Shown: in pieces, positions 9,784 to 21,140 of the stretch
Layout: each line of letters opens with the position of its first letter
Position numbering within the stretch: position 1 is the stretch's first letter
Origin: Dendrolimus kikuchii
Taxonomy: Eukaryota > Arthropoda > Insecta > Lepidoptera > Lasiocampidae
Length of the DNA stretch: 64,000 bases
Assembly: GCA_019925095.2 (NCBI GenBank)
Contig: CM034392.1
Location: forward strand, 193,501 to 257,500
Direction of reading: 5' to 3'
Notes under the pieces: generated by a model
Databases searched by the model: none
What the model was told of the DNA's origin: nothing
Seen by the model: only the letters and a program-made list of their open reading frames with translations
Made by a program: the position numbers and the translations under genes

Positions 9784-10814
9784 CATCCTGAATAGTTCTT
9801 CGCAACACTACACGTTCTTACTCCAGCCCACTTCATTCAGGTAAATCTGTTTCTGCACTGGAATGACTATAATGAAACGAGATAGCAGCAGTAACAAGAC
9901 TGTTTAATCGACTTCTTTGTAAAAAACCTATAATAAATCACCTAGTAAGTTGCTCCGATGTGGGTGACCAACGTGGCCACGCGTAACTCGCGTTTAGCCT
10001 TACATACGCGTCTCAATTAGCACGAGCATGTATATCAAATTCGTATAACTTTCCGATAGGAATTTTACTAAATACGTATTTTAATTTCATCGCAGCTTCG
10101 TCGCCAGTTGGAATGACTATAATGTAACAAGGTGGCAGCAATAACAAAACTGTTTATACGACTTCTTTGTAAAATACCAAACTACCCACAATTACATACA
10201 TTACACGCACTACACGGGACTAACACTTAAAGTAGGTCGTCTATAGTACATTGAAGCTTCCTTCCAAAATTATGATTTATTCAAAGAATGTTTACATTTA
10301 TAACCCGTATAAGTTGATGCTCCATTTAATTGAATAATAAACGATGTTCATAATATTAGGATTGTGGTGGGTAGTGGGCCAGCAGCGCAAATCGACTCGA
10401 CATTAAATATTGAGAGCTAAATTTTTATGATTCATAAATAGAGGAGCGGTGCGAACTAGAGGCGCGTGGCGGATCCGAATCGACATCTGCAGTACTTTCA
10501 GACTGTCAATTATCTGCGTTTGAATAATTCACTAATACCGAGTCGCAACTGAGATAATGTTATAGATATTGACTGTGGCCGGGCGGGTCTTATTTAAAGT
10601 GTTAAATGTAATGCCGTTGTTGTATAGTCACATTAGTGTTCTAGTCATGTTATCATATTGGAACAGTGTAGTTTCAATAAATACATCTGCGTGAAACGCC
10701 CAATAAATTTAACATCATCCTAGATGAGGCCCCATCTTTGTGAAGAGTGCACAGTTTTTAATGATTAAAGCAACAAAGATAAAATGTTGATCATTTTTGT
10801 TGTGTGTTTTTTTT
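9784..10814. repeat. Unassigned sequence holding a 65-bp direct repeat
   Basis: Segments 9858-9921 and 10111-10175 match over about 65 bp (tggaatgactataatg ... cgacttctttgtaaaa) with roughly 10 differences, spaced 253 bp. Otherwise no gene or known family seen. Confidence 0.6.
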
Positions 10815-12125
10815 ATATTATGAACAACTCTACGGACTCGAGTTCCGTACACTTACCCTTACCTCATCCTAATTATTCCAGCCCAAACGCCTACAGACGA
10901 CAGTAACCATTTTCCACGAGCTGGACCATCTACCAAGGGCCCAAGTCTGCTATTCCAATATCTTGGCGCTGCGAATATATTTATACTCCATCTTGCGGAC
11001 AGAGAGCATCCCCCTGACCCGCCTGCCGGAGCACATCTCTCCGCGCCCCGCATACCGCCAACGCTCATAGCGCACACAGTTAGCAGCTAGGCGACGAACG
11101 GAACGTGCGATATAAGAGGCGCCTTTGGAAGTCGGAGCTATGCACATTTGCTCAAGCACTTGCATGCACTTAATGGCATTCAGTCGCACTGTACGTACCC
11201 TTTTTTACAACTTAATTTCTAACACGCTTGTTGGGCGTACGGGCGCAGGGTCGCCCTAAATGAAACACCCCTTAGCAAGTTAACTGTATATATATTTATA
11301 GGCGCTGCAACAGCAACAGGTGCGATCAGCACAACTGTATCACACGGCACGTTCGAGTTTAATCGACACAACTTAGCACTAGCCCCGGACGTTACACTGA
11401 ACGTAGATAGCACTAATTATACCGATTACACCGATCAACATGAGTGGCACTAATCACAATCACTGGTGGTTCACAATATCCACGTAGACACGCTGAGAGT
11501 CCGTTGGCTGTAGTCTTCCGAATGCCCCTTGATCTTCCTGGTCTTCTTGTGTGTATATACTTTTCCTTGTGTGTATATATTCGACCGAACGAACAAGGTA
11601 TACTTGGTTGCGTGGCGTGCCATAGGCTCGCCCCGTGCTTACTAAGGTACTACAAAAATGCAGACGCTTAGCAGCTAACGGAGCGAGCTTCGTATCCGCG
11701 GTAAGCGGGGCGTGGGGGTACGAGATTTACGGGGGAGAGGTCAGGGGGGTGATTCTGTCCGCAACAACGCTTATTAGTTATTTTGGTTCTTGCGTGTGAC
11801 ATTAATTTATTGATTTTTGTTTTGAGGTGTATGTATCTTACGAATAACTTATTGTATCAATTTATTCTAGTTTTAATACTAAACTTATACTAATTTAGAG
11901 TGTATCTGTTACATGCTGGTGTTGTGAGGAAGTGCATGTGGAGTGTGGGCCTTATATCTATATTTATATATATAGTCCTATCTAGTGCCATGTGTGTTGT
12001 TTTTTTCTTCTCTGTGCCTGGGTTATTAATTTTTAGGCTCTTTCTGTGTCTTGGTTTGTTTGTGAAGTGTGCGTGTAATGCAATGCGGTGGTAGTGCGCG
12101 TTGGTTTTGTTTTGTTTAATATACG
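10815..12125 (+). repeat. Repeat M copy 1, with internal inverted arms
   Basis: Begins near ctctacggactcgagttccg. Arms 10995-11094 and 11663-11762 are imperfect inverted repeats (gcggacagagagcatccccc versus the reverse complement of the second arm). The right part (11775-12125, tctgttacatgctggtgttg) matches 60690-61102 in inverse orientation, and the left arm matches 58682-58812. No transposase frame recognised. Possibly a foldback or large MITE-like element. Confidence 0.6.
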
Positions 12126-12512
12126 GTTATTCGTTCGTGCAGATGAAAGCTTCCATCTTTTTTAGATTACTGCTTGATGAAAGTGTTTTATCATCATCAT
12201 TATTATCATTCGAGTAATAAATTCCGGTTGCGTTCAGAGCGTTCGCTCCGACGCCTTGAGTCCGTTTGCCTACTATTCTTTCTCTGCTTCGCTCGGCCTT
12301 CGTCGTCACTTGTATTGAGATAATTGGCACGAGTCCTTCACGACGTCACGGCAGCATTTCTTAGGCTAGTCCCATTTGACATTTGTTATCTCAGAATCCC
12401 CACACTTTGTCCAAACTTCCAAACAAATATTGAAAGACTAATTTGTAATTTTGTTGAAAATTATTAAAATAACGTATTTAAAATGTGTTTCTGTATTATG
12501 CTACAAGTTTTA
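12126..12512. other. Unassigned sequence
   Basis: A 67-codon minus-strand frame (12127-12330) has a charged/Ser-rich composition but no domain. Not supported as a gene. Confidence 0.4.
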
Positions 12513-12734
12513 TTTTATTTTTTATTGCAGGAGTTCAGCAGACAGGCAGATGGCCCACTTGATGAAAAGCGGTTTTGACATTTGCAACACCAAAGTGCTA
12601 CAAATGCGCTGCTGCTCTCTTAAGGGAGACTGGAACCTGGTCACTAATGCCGGAACACAAATCGAGGTTGTTATGGCGGCATACTCTAGACCAGGGGTGG
12701 TAGCCATCCAGTCGGGCAAATGCCCTACCACCTG
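12513..12734 (-). mobile_element. SINE-B copy 3, 5'-truncated
   Basis: Poly(T)-attgcaggagttcagcag through gccctaccacctgg. Stops before the segment tcctgcggccgg. Confidence 0.88.
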
Positions 12735-13090
12735 GAGTATTTAGTATAGTATTATAAAGTTCCAATGATCTCTAAGAAGGGAGTCTGATGTTTTCTTGGT
12801 GCGAATCAATTCGCTGAGGTGCAACTCGGCTATGTAGTAATACGAGGAGGGCAGGAGCTTGTTACCGGCCACTATAGCACTATTATCGTAAACAAACATC
12901 GTCCATTCTGTCCAGTCGTAACTCTTTACTGGCAAGTGCGCGTCGGGATGAGCGTTACATTCCACTTGAGTGCCTGCGATGCCCTTAATAGATACACTCG
13001 TAAGCTGGCCCACATAATGGCTGCTTTAGCAGCCTTATGCGTGAGAAACTACTTGAGGGAGAAAATTCCTGACTCGGTTTATTTGTAGAT
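12735..13090. other. Unassigned sequence between two SINE-B copies
   Basis: A 90-codon minus-strand frame (12741-13013) is present. The translation shows no motif I recognise and no homologue elsewhere in the window. Confidence 0.4.
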
Positions 13091-13353
13091 GTTTTTTTAT
13101 TGCAGGAGATCAGCACACAGGCAACATCAAAGTTGCTACAAATACGCTGCTGCTCTCTTAAGGGAGACTGGAACCTGGTCAATAATGCCGGAACACAACT
13201 CAAGGTTGTAATGGCGACATACTCTAGACCAGGGGTGGTAGCCATCCAGTCGGGCAAATGCCCCACCACCTGGCTGTGGATTGTTTTGTCGCCTCTTAAG
13301 ACAGGCCGCCCCAACGCAGGAAATTGTATTCTTTCTCCGTTCCTGCACGGATA
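13091..13353 (-). mobile_element. SINE-B copy 4, internal deletion
   Basis: Reaches the family's usual 5' end (cctgcacggata). About 50 bp are lost near the 3' end, where cacacaggca joins acatcaaag. aaacgcagg-type variant (ccaacgcagg instead of cggccgcagg), shared with copies at 7.5 and 46.3 kb. Confidence 0.88.
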
Positions 13354-13556
13354 AAACATACTGATGTAACTGAGCACATTATTACAACAAGTACTTACCT
13401 AAGTAAAATGAGGACTGTAGGTAATAATAGTATACATAGCGTAATATTTTTGAACATCTTTACTACAGTACGTATTATAGAAGCGTTTAAGTTATAAATG
13501 GAAATCAAAGAATGCTCATCAATACTGAATTTTATTTTATTTTAGTATAAACCATT

Positions 13557-13896
13557 GTCTGAAAGAGAGTGTCGGGGTGAAGGTAAGGAAAGGAATGCTC
13601 CGGTGGTTCGGGCATGTGGAAAGAATACATTATGAAAGAATGACTAAACAGATATACAATGCAAAAGTGGATGGATGCAGAAGTCGTGGAAGGCCACGAC
13701 ACACCTTCCATGATCAAATTGATCGTGTACTAGCAGAAGGTGATGTCAGGAGCCTTAAGAACAGACGAGCGTGCATGACAAGAGCTATGAATGTCAAAGA
13801 AGCAAGTGAGGTGTATAAGAATAAGCCTGAATGGCGCTCTGTTGTTCGTGCCTACCCCGCAAAGGAACTGGCGTGAAGTTATGTGTGTACGTATCA
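13557..13896 (+). mobile_element. LINE-A copy 6
   Basis: Starts at gtctgaaagagagtgtcggg and runs to gaagttatgtgtgtacg. Open frame of 99 codons ending KELA* (Arg to Lys). Retains the HYERM segment. Confidence 0.88.
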
Positions 13897-14076
13897 TTTG
13901 GTTGTCATTAAATAGTAACCAATCATAGACAATACTTATATAATATATGAAATAAAAACGGTGAGTAGGAACACCTTTGAACTGAAGAAACGTATTTTAT
14001 TTACAACGAAGAATTTTATTTTCCAGTGTGGGTGCCATAATTAACCGAACCATATATATTATGTAATGTTAATAAT

Positions 14077-14228
14077 ACATACACATACATACATAACTTC
14101 ACGCCAGTTCCCTTGCGGGGTAGGCACGAACAACAGAGTGCCATTTAGGCTTATTCTTACACACCTCACATGCCTCTTTGACATTCATAACTCTTGTCAT
14201 GCAAGCTCGTCTGTTCTCAAGGCTCCTG
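14077..14228 (-). mobile_element. LINE-A copy 7 with target duplication
   Basis: Perfect 10-bp duplication tgttaataat at 14067-14076 and 14229-14238. 152 bp of 3' end. Confidence 0.93.
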
Positions 14229-14373
14229 TGTTAATAATGCTGTCAATAATACTATTAATAATCTAAATGTAATTTTTTTTGGAAAATAAATCGAAATTGA
14301 ATTGATTTTGCCCAGATAGATCACGAGCTTAGTGCCTTCTTCTCGCCCAAACATTTCTACTTTATATAATACT

Positions 14374-14690
14374 GCTATGTCCTGCTCTGAAAAAATAAAA
14401 ATCTAGGACTCAATCCCAGCGCCACCTACCGGTTCCAATTGCAAATCTAAACCATCCGGGAACCCACTCAAACACACAAAAAATAAAATCACCAAAATCA
14501 CTCCGGGTGATTAGGAGGATTCTAGAACCCGATCTCAGCGACGTCTGCCGGTTCCAACGGGATAACAAGTATCCTATGTCCGTCTTCAGGTTCTAAGCTA
14601 CCTCCCCACCAATTTTAAGGCAAATCGGTACAGCCGTTCTTGAGTTATAAATAGTGTAATTAACACGACATTCTTTTATATATATATAGA
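14374..14690 (-). mobile_element. Hel-J copy 1, Helitron-like
   Basis: Minus strand starts TCTATATATATATAAAAGAA at 14690, then gttacactatttataactca and aaccgg cagac blocks. The other end fades at the sequence cagagcaggac. A related copy at 19.1-19.4 kb carries gacaacgcctgccg further on, and the 25.3 kb copy supplies the end (gtctgccgggacagcta). Confidence 0.6.
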
Positions 14691-15309
14691 TTTTCTCTTA
14701 TTTTCTAAAAACTACCATTGTGCGCAATAACATATATGCTTTTTTAATATTTTATTACACTACCGCTAATTCTATTTATTTATTGCTAATTAAATTCTAC
14801 GGTTGTTAAGCTATGTAATATATCAACAACACAACATGAGGATGGTTGCTGCATGTCGAAAGTTTTGAACTCCTTGTCTGCACCCTTCTCATAATGTGAC
14901 GTCCAGGTAAAAAGATTTCAGCCGGGAATACTTTTTCACATTTTGATAAACCGGGAATTGTGTATTTAATTCACAATTATTATATATTTTACTTATTTAA
15001 GGCATCTCCCCAGTAACAAAATTGAACTTTCTGTGAAACTTTATACTGTACTTAGGTAGATAGACACTTAAGCTGTCTAGACATGTGCCAAATTTCATAC
15101 CTTTAAAGCACCTTAGATAATTTTACGTCCACCGGTCGTAACTCGAATCCTAACTAATATAAATGCGACTGATAGTTTGTTTGTAACGCTTTCACGCCTT
15201 AATTATGCAACAGATCTAAAAGAAAATTTGCATGGACGTTGTCAGTGGTATTTGTAAGATTCCTGTTGTTGCCACTTGGCTAAGCAACCCCAAAAACTAA
15301 TGTATCAAC
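14691..15309. other. Unassigned AT-rich sequence
   Basis: No repeat family or gene that I can support. Confidence 0.5.
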
Positions 15310-15640
15310 ATACATAACTTTACGCCAGTTCCCTTGCGGGGTAGGCACGAACAACAGAGCGCCATTCAGGCTTGTTCTTACACACCTCACTCACTTCTTT
15401 GATATTCATAGCTCTTGTCATGCACGCTCGTCTGTTCTTAAGGCTACTGACATCAGTTTGATCATGGAAGGTGTGTCGTAGCCTTCCACGACTTCTGCAT
15501 CCATCCACTTTTGCATTGTATATCTGTTTAGTCATTCTTTCCACATGCCCGAACCACCGGAGCATTCCTTTCCTTACCTTCTCCCCGACACTCTCTTTCT
15601 TACTTCGGTATTACGAACGCGGTCCGCGAGCGTCCCTCCG
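15310..15640 (-). mobile_element. LINE-A copy 8, with internal deletions
   Basis: Tail catacataactttacgcc on the left. Lacks the HDERM segment, the piece encoding RVLAEG, and a piece between two ctctttc repeats. 5' end at gagcgtccctccg. Confidence 0.87.
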
Positions 15641-15915
15641 TTATCACTAATAATGATAGTTTACTATTAATGATGCTTATTTCTATTGTAATGGAGGCAA
15701 GCGGGCCGTGGGAACTGGAAAAATATAACAGCCATTACTCCGGTGTGCGTGCATATTATTAACAGCCATAATTTACCAGTTTTGCGCTTGGTGATTCGTT
15801 GCCAGTTGCAACTGTAAACACAATGCTCCCTTCCTTTTATTATTTGACGAATATGAGTCGTTGCGAGATTGTAGGTAAAGCTGCTGATTCATAACAGAGG
15901 AGTGAATAGTCAATT

Positions 15916-16022
15916 ATTTTATTGCAAAGCTGGTAAACGGGCAGACGGCCTAGCTCATGGAATGTGGTTACCATTTGCAACCCAATATGTTGCCAGCCTT
16001 AGAGTGGGATATGAGATTGGAA
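15916..16022 (-). mobile_element. Diverged SINE-B relative
   Basis: attttattgcaaagctggtaaacgggcagacggcc ... resembles the SINE-B 3' end but is far more diverged than the main group. An older subfamily, or the related LINE tail. Confidence 0.5.
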
Positions 16023-16117
16023 TAGAAGGTCAGGATGGGGAAAGTTAAATAACAGTTGTCATCATGATAGTGATTCCAGCATGTCTGTACCACGTCAAAT
16101 CAACTGAAATACATACA

Positions 16118-16800
16118 TACGAGGGCGAATCAAAAGTTCTTGGAATCAATATTAAAAAATGCAATAAAAATTTTAACAAAAATCTCCCTCCATTGCAATG
16201 TATTGAGAATAAGCCATTTCTGACTTCTGTATTCCTTGCAAAAAAAAGATTTTCTTGAGTCTTGAAAAACTCCTCTACGGCAGCCATACGCGCGTCATTA
16301 TCGTGAAATTTAGTTCCACGAATTTCTTCTTTTAGTTTTGGCAATAAGTGATCACAAATCAATGGGGCTAAGTCCGGAGAATATGGTAGGTAGTCAAGGA
16401 GATTGAAGCCAACATAGCGGATTGCGTTGAGCGGAACTTCCGAACGATGAGCGGGAGCGTTATTGTGAAGAAACAACACGCCCAACGACAGTTTTCCACG
16501 ACGTTTTTCTTTAATCAAATTTCAATTCAATTTGTATAATAGCGTCCAGTAATCGTCTGGCCTTTTGGCATGTAATCAATAAAAAGGATTTCTTCACTAT
16601 GCCAAAACACTGAGGCCATAACTTTGCCAGCGGTAGGAGCAACCCGAAATTTCTGAATGGATGGAGAGAATGGTCGTTTCCAAGACATGCTTTGGCTCTT
16701 AGTTTCAGGATCGAAGTGGTGGACCCACGTTCATCCATGGTGACAAGGTGACGGCTAAAATTGTCCAGCGAAGCGTGAACGTAGTCCAATATTTAGGAAG
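16118..16800 (-). pseudogene. mariner-type transposase relic
   Basis: Minus strand decodes, over frameshifts, VTMDE, a DPETKSQSMSWKRP-like stretch, IDYMPKGQTITG, EKRRGKLS, FLHNNAPAH and PYSPDLAP. The second catalytic position is Asn (HNN instead of HDN), and three extra residues (LIC) precede the last Asp. The 3' side ends near tacgagggcgaatcaaaag, which resembles a mariner terminus, next to TA. The N-terminal domain is missing. Inactive. Confidence 0.8.
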
Positions 16801-17029
16801 CTGTGACATTTTCTATGATAATGAAATGTGTCTCAGTTTGTTTGTCTGTCATTTTTTCTATTTAAATAAATAATCACACCACGAGTGTGCGTGAACAGTG
16901 AACACGCCTGGTTGTTTTACTAAAATTCTTTCACACAAGTTTGTCATATTCTTGTTCAAAAGTTTTTATTCAAAATAAGTTCCACTGCAGAGCACTTTTT
17001 AAAGGTCATACATGTAAGTTAAAATTTAA

Positions 17030-17524
17030 TTTTTAACCGACTTCAAAAAATAAAGAGGAGGTTCTCAATTCGTCGGGATCTTTTTTTTTTGTTTTTATTT
17101 TTTCTTTTTATGTATGTTCACATATTCTTTATTTTCTCGACGCGGAATAGCTGCCATTTGGTCCCCTAAGAATTTAACATAGTTTGGCTCAGTGGTTTTC
17201 ATTTTACGATCATTTTTTTGTTCCCGTTTCTTGGGACCTATATTTTTTAAGGAGCGCGGCACCTTTCGTAGGTCTACCCATACATAGCTAGACACTAAAA
17301 AGTAACAAGTAAAATAAAAAACCTTCGTTTAAAAAAACCGACTTTATAAACTAGAAAGTATAAAATAACCTATTTCTAAAGCTATTATTATTAATATATT
17401 TCTAAAGCTATTATTATTAATATATATTATCTAAAACATCTTGAAGTCGGTGCAAAGTAAAACATAAAAATTATTATATTTTGAAAATTACTAAGCACCG
17501 ACTTTAAGATGTTTTAGATAATAT
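17030..17524 (+). repeat. Repeat I copy 2
   Basis: Starts ttttaaccgacttcaaaa and ends with a long inverted repeat containing cttgaagtcggtgc. Also contains a 26-bp direct duplication (atttctaaagctattattatt..., 17366-17424). The LINE-A RT copy begins at its right end. Confidence 0.6.
17424..17524. repeat. 30-bp inverted repeat (hairpin)
   Basis: Arms 17424-17453 and 17495-17524 pair with a single mismatch around a 41-bp loop. Key arm sequence: tctaaaacatcttgaagtcg. Confidence 0.85.
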
Positions 17525-17525
17525 G

Positions 17526-18554
17526 GCATGCGTGCGAGTGGAAGGCAGCCTGTCGCCCTGGTTTGACGTCAATATTGGCGTCCGGCAGGGCTGCGTGCTG
17601 TCGGCTTTGCTGTTCATCCTATATCTGGACGATTGTCTCCAGAGAATAAGATTGATGGATGTTGGGGTGCGGATGAGTGATCTAGTTGTAAGCACCTTGC
17701 TTTATGCGGATGATGCCGTGCTTTTAGCCGAATCGCCATCAGAACTCCAAACACTAGTCACAATGATGAAAGATGACTGTCAGACGAGAGGCTTACATTT
17801 GAATGCGAAGAAAACAAAAGTTATGGTGTTTGAAAGAGAAGAAACCAGAACGAATGCAAGGATAATGGTCGATGATGTTATGCTAGAGCAAGTGAATGAG
17901 TTTGTATATCTTGGATGTGCTTTTAGCAGGGATGGAAGGTACATAGCTGATATAGAAAGAAGAGTGAATTTGGGGAATAGTGTGAATGGAGCGTTAGGTA
18001 AACTTCTAGGCGCTAAGAACCTCAGCCAGAAGGCCCAGCTCGCCGTACACAACGCGGTGCTGGTACCTACGCTCACGTATGGATGCGAGAGTTGGGTATG
18101 GAAGAGAGAGCATGAAAGTAGAGTAAACGCGGTTGAGATGTGAGCACTGCGCAAAATCTGCGGAGTGACGCTCGTGGACCGCGTTCGTAATACCCAAGTA
18201 AGAAAGAGAGTTGGTCTGAAAGAGAGTGTCGGGGTGAAGGTAAGGAAAGGAACGCTCCGGTGGTTCGGGCATGTGGAAAGAATGCATGATAAAAGAATGA
18301 CTAAACAGATATACAATGCAAAAGTGGATGGATGCAGAAGTCGTGGAAGGCCACGACACACCTTCCATGATCAAGTTGATCGTGTACTAGCAGAAGGTGA
18401 TTTCAGGAGCCTTAAGAACAGACGAGCTTGCATGACAAGAGTTATGAATGTCAAAGAGGCAAGTGAGGTGTGTAAGAATAAGCCTAAATGGCACTCTGTT
18501 GTTCATGTCTACCCCGCAAGGGAACTGGCGTGAAGTTATGTATGTATGTATGCA
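17526..18554 (+). pseudogene. LINE-A copy 9: partial reverse transcriptase and C-terminus
   Basis: Longest LINE-A copy. It starts inside the RT domain. VRQGCVLSALLF (residues 20-31) and the catalytic LLYADDAVLLAE (YADD at residues 61-64, counted from the Met codon at 17523) are intact. Then LNAKKTKVMV, YLGCAFSRDG, LTYGCESWVW, RWFGHVERM and the PARELA* end with an (ATGT)n tail. One nonsense codon (TGA at 18141-18143) replaces the CGA seen in sibling copies, consistent with CpG decay. Missing the endonuclease and the first RT blocks. Clade unresolved; the microsatellite tail is RTE-like. Confidence 0.9.
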
Positions 18555-19121
18555 GTACTTTGCGTCCCGGTAATACCGCGGGAATTTAAAATCAAGCGTG
18601 GACGAAGTCGCAGGCATTTTCTAATAATACCTATAATTGATGTTAATTAATATAAAGCAATATCACTTTCTAAATAAGTAAACTATTGAAAACGGGTTTC
18701 TCCGGTAAGTAGTACAGGCAGCTAATAAATAACCAGTTCCAAGTTAATTTCATTTGTTGAATCGTTAATATAACGTGAGAAATAGCCCAACTGAGCCAAG
18801 TTGCCAGTGGTATACACAATTACTAGTGCTATCCGGTGATTAACCAAATATGTCGTTATTAATACAACATCCTAAATTTCAGTCACATCCGCTATAAATA
18901 ATAAGTTATGTATTTCCTTGTCAGCTACATTCTGGAATTAGGTGATTGTGATGTTGAAACAAATACGAGGCCGTCGTCTTTAGCCATTAAACATTCGCCA
19001 CTTCAATAACCGTACTCAGAGAAAATAAGGAGTAATTAATAATTGTATTCGTGTATTATAATACAAAAGCATGAATTCTTCTTTAAATTATTAAATTTTA
19101 AATGTTCACAAAGTTTTCAAT
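18555..19121. other. Unassigned sequence
   Basis: Nothing supportable seen. Confidence 0.5.
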
Positions 19122-19449
19122 AGCGGCAGGCGTTGTCCTGCTCTGAAAAAATAAAAATCTAGGACCCGATCCCAGCGCCACCTACCGGTTCCAATTGTGG
19201 ATTTAAACCATCCGGGGACCCACTCAAACACACAAAAACAAAATCACCAAAATCGCTCCAGGTGATTAGGAGGATTCCAAAACCCGATCTCAGCGCCACC
19301 TACCGGTTCCAAGGGGATAAAAAGTATCCTATGTCCGTCTCCTGGTTCTAAGCTACCTCCCCACCAATTTTCAGCCAAATCGGTACAGACGTTCTTGAGT
19401 TATAAATAGTGTAACTAACACGACTTTCTTTTATATATTATTATATAGA
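19122..19449 (-). mobile_element. Hel-J copy 2, Helitron-like
   Basis: Collinear with 14374-14690 (about 90% by eye) and extends further to gacaacgcctgccg. The minus-strand start is TCTATATAATAATATATAAA. Confidence 0.6.
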
Positions 19450-19587
19450 TAGATTTGAGGCAGAAACATGTGAAACTAGTAATATGTTGTTTACAAAGTA
19501 TGTAGTAAACATTTTAGAAGTAGACAACTGCGACCTAATGCTTAACAACACATTTATTCGTATATTTTCGGGAATAAAATCAATATT

Positions 19588-19829
19588 TTTTTTATTTTTT
19601 ATTTTATTGCAGGAGTTCAGCAGACAGGCAGACGGCCCACTTGATGGAAAGTGGTTACCATCGCCTATGGACATTTGCAACACCAAAGGTGCTACAAATG
19701 CGCTGCTGCTCTCTTAAGAGAGACTGGAACCTGGCCACTAATGCCGGAACACAACTCAAGGTTGTTATGGACACATACTCTAGACCAGAGGTGGTAGCCA
19801 TCCAGTCGGGCAAATGCCCTACCACCTGG
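19588..19829 (-). mobile_element. SINE-B copy 5, truncated where LINE-A begins
   Basis: Runs from poly(T)-attgcagg to ccctaccacctgg and then switches to LINE-A sequence. Confidence 0.87.
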
Positions 19830-19831
19830 AA

Positions 19832-20101
19832 TCAGTGTCAAAGAATGACTAAACAGATATACAATGCAAAAGTGGATGGGTACAGAAGTCGTCGAAGGCC
19901 ACGACACACCTTCCATGATCAAATTGATCGTGTACTAGCAGAAGGTAATGTCAGGAGCCTTAAGAACAGACGAGCGTGCATGACAAGAGTTATGAATGTC
20001 AAAGAAGCAAGTGAGGTGTGTAAGAATAAGCCTTAATGGCGCTCTACCATTCGTGCCTATCCCGTAAGGGAACTGGCGTGAAGTTATGTATGTATGTATG
20101 T
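19832..20101 (+). mobile_element. LINE-A copy 10
   Basis: Begins near caaagaatgactaaacag and ends (tatg)n at 20101. Its frame is closed early by TAA after AAGCCT. Confidence 0.86.
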
Positions 20102-20666
20102 ATTACAGCGTTCGTAGGGTTTCCCTTCTAAACTAAAACTGTAAATACTACAGTTTTGATCCGGCTCGAAGGACCAACAAGTAACAACTGCAGTGTGTAT
20201 ACAGTTTTCACCTTCTAAACCTGATCAGGCTATTCTTCAAACTTCACGGTGTTCCTTTAAATTTATTATGTTATTTAAAAGAGAAATACCCTCGCTATTA
20301 ATCCTTACAATAGCTATCATAAAAATACAAGTTAATTTTTCTTATTTCGCCGGTGAGACTCCCGGCGCCGCAGGGGATATATCAAAGCACTTTCGGTAAA
20401 CTATCATCAATATTTAGGATATATTACCTTCGACGCGACCTTTTTCCTCTCCACTATTAGCCTGTAAATAGGATACACGTCAGTCATTTCAGTGGATTGT
20501 AGGTATATATACCTGTAATCAACTGAAATCGCTATTCCTAAATAAGCATCATATACCGAAAATGAAACTAAGGCGCCAACTGGATTTGGCTTGTCGTCTC
20601 TTTGGTGTCCTTAAGTACAAAGAGCCTACTAGTACAATAAGCTCAGCTGGGTAGCCAGTTTGGGCG
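20102..20666. other. Unassigned sequence
   Basis: No gene. The phrase ggctcgaaggacc at 20163 recurs inverted at 54774, possibly part of a further repeat. Confidence 0.45.
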
Positions 20667-20750
20667 GGGGGGGGTTATTATTTACTCTACGGAAGCCTAA
20701 TCTAATTTACTACCGCGCCTAATCTAATTTACTACCGGGGGGGGGGGTCT
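20667..20750. repeat. G homopolymers around PLE-E scraps
   Basis: Two runs of 8-12 G flank a PLE-E piece (ggttattatttactctacgg) whose last 20 bp, cctaatctaatttactaccg, appear twice in tandem. Confidence 0.65.
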
Positions 20751-20827
20751 ACCTTCGACAACTAGCGTTTCAGTTACATAGATTGACATGCTGTACAGGT
20801 AGCTTCCGTTATGCTGCATATAAACTA

Positions 20828-20880
20828 CTAGCTGTGCCCCGCGACGTCGTCCGCGTGGAATTTGCTGTCAAAAGCCTCCG
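20828..20880 (-). mobile_element. Hel-H 3' end fragment
   Basis: 53 bp of the CTAG end (ctagctgtgccccgcgacgtc ... aatttgctgtcaaaa) preceded by A. Fused directly to PLE-E. Confidence 0.75.
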
Positions 20881-21140
20881 AACCTACCGCCAACTTGTTA
20901 ATTTTAATTTTGTTTATGGTTATTATTTACTCTATGCGAGCCTAATCTAATTTACTACCGCTTCGCAACATGCTATGGCTTGAAGAGAAGAAGCGGCGCA
21001 AGAAACTCTTCAGCAAACATGCCTAGCTCTAATAATTTTATATAATATTAAAATGGGTGGAAGGAAAATAAAAGTAATTATCAGTCAAGTTGGTTTGTGG
21101 TCCGTTGTACGCAGAAAGAGCTCACAGTGTCTTGAGGTCT
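20881..21140 (-). mobile_element. PLE-E copy 2, 3' UTR fragment
   Basis: cctaccgccaacttgttaat to cagtgtcttgaggtct. Contains the potential pseudoknot (ccgcttc ... gaagcgg at about 20958-20996). No 5' coding part and no hammerhead-like region. Confidence 0.85.

Noticed and set aside
12741..13013. 90-codon minus-strand frame
   Set aside because: Could be coding by composition, but no domain or gene context. Left as unassigned.
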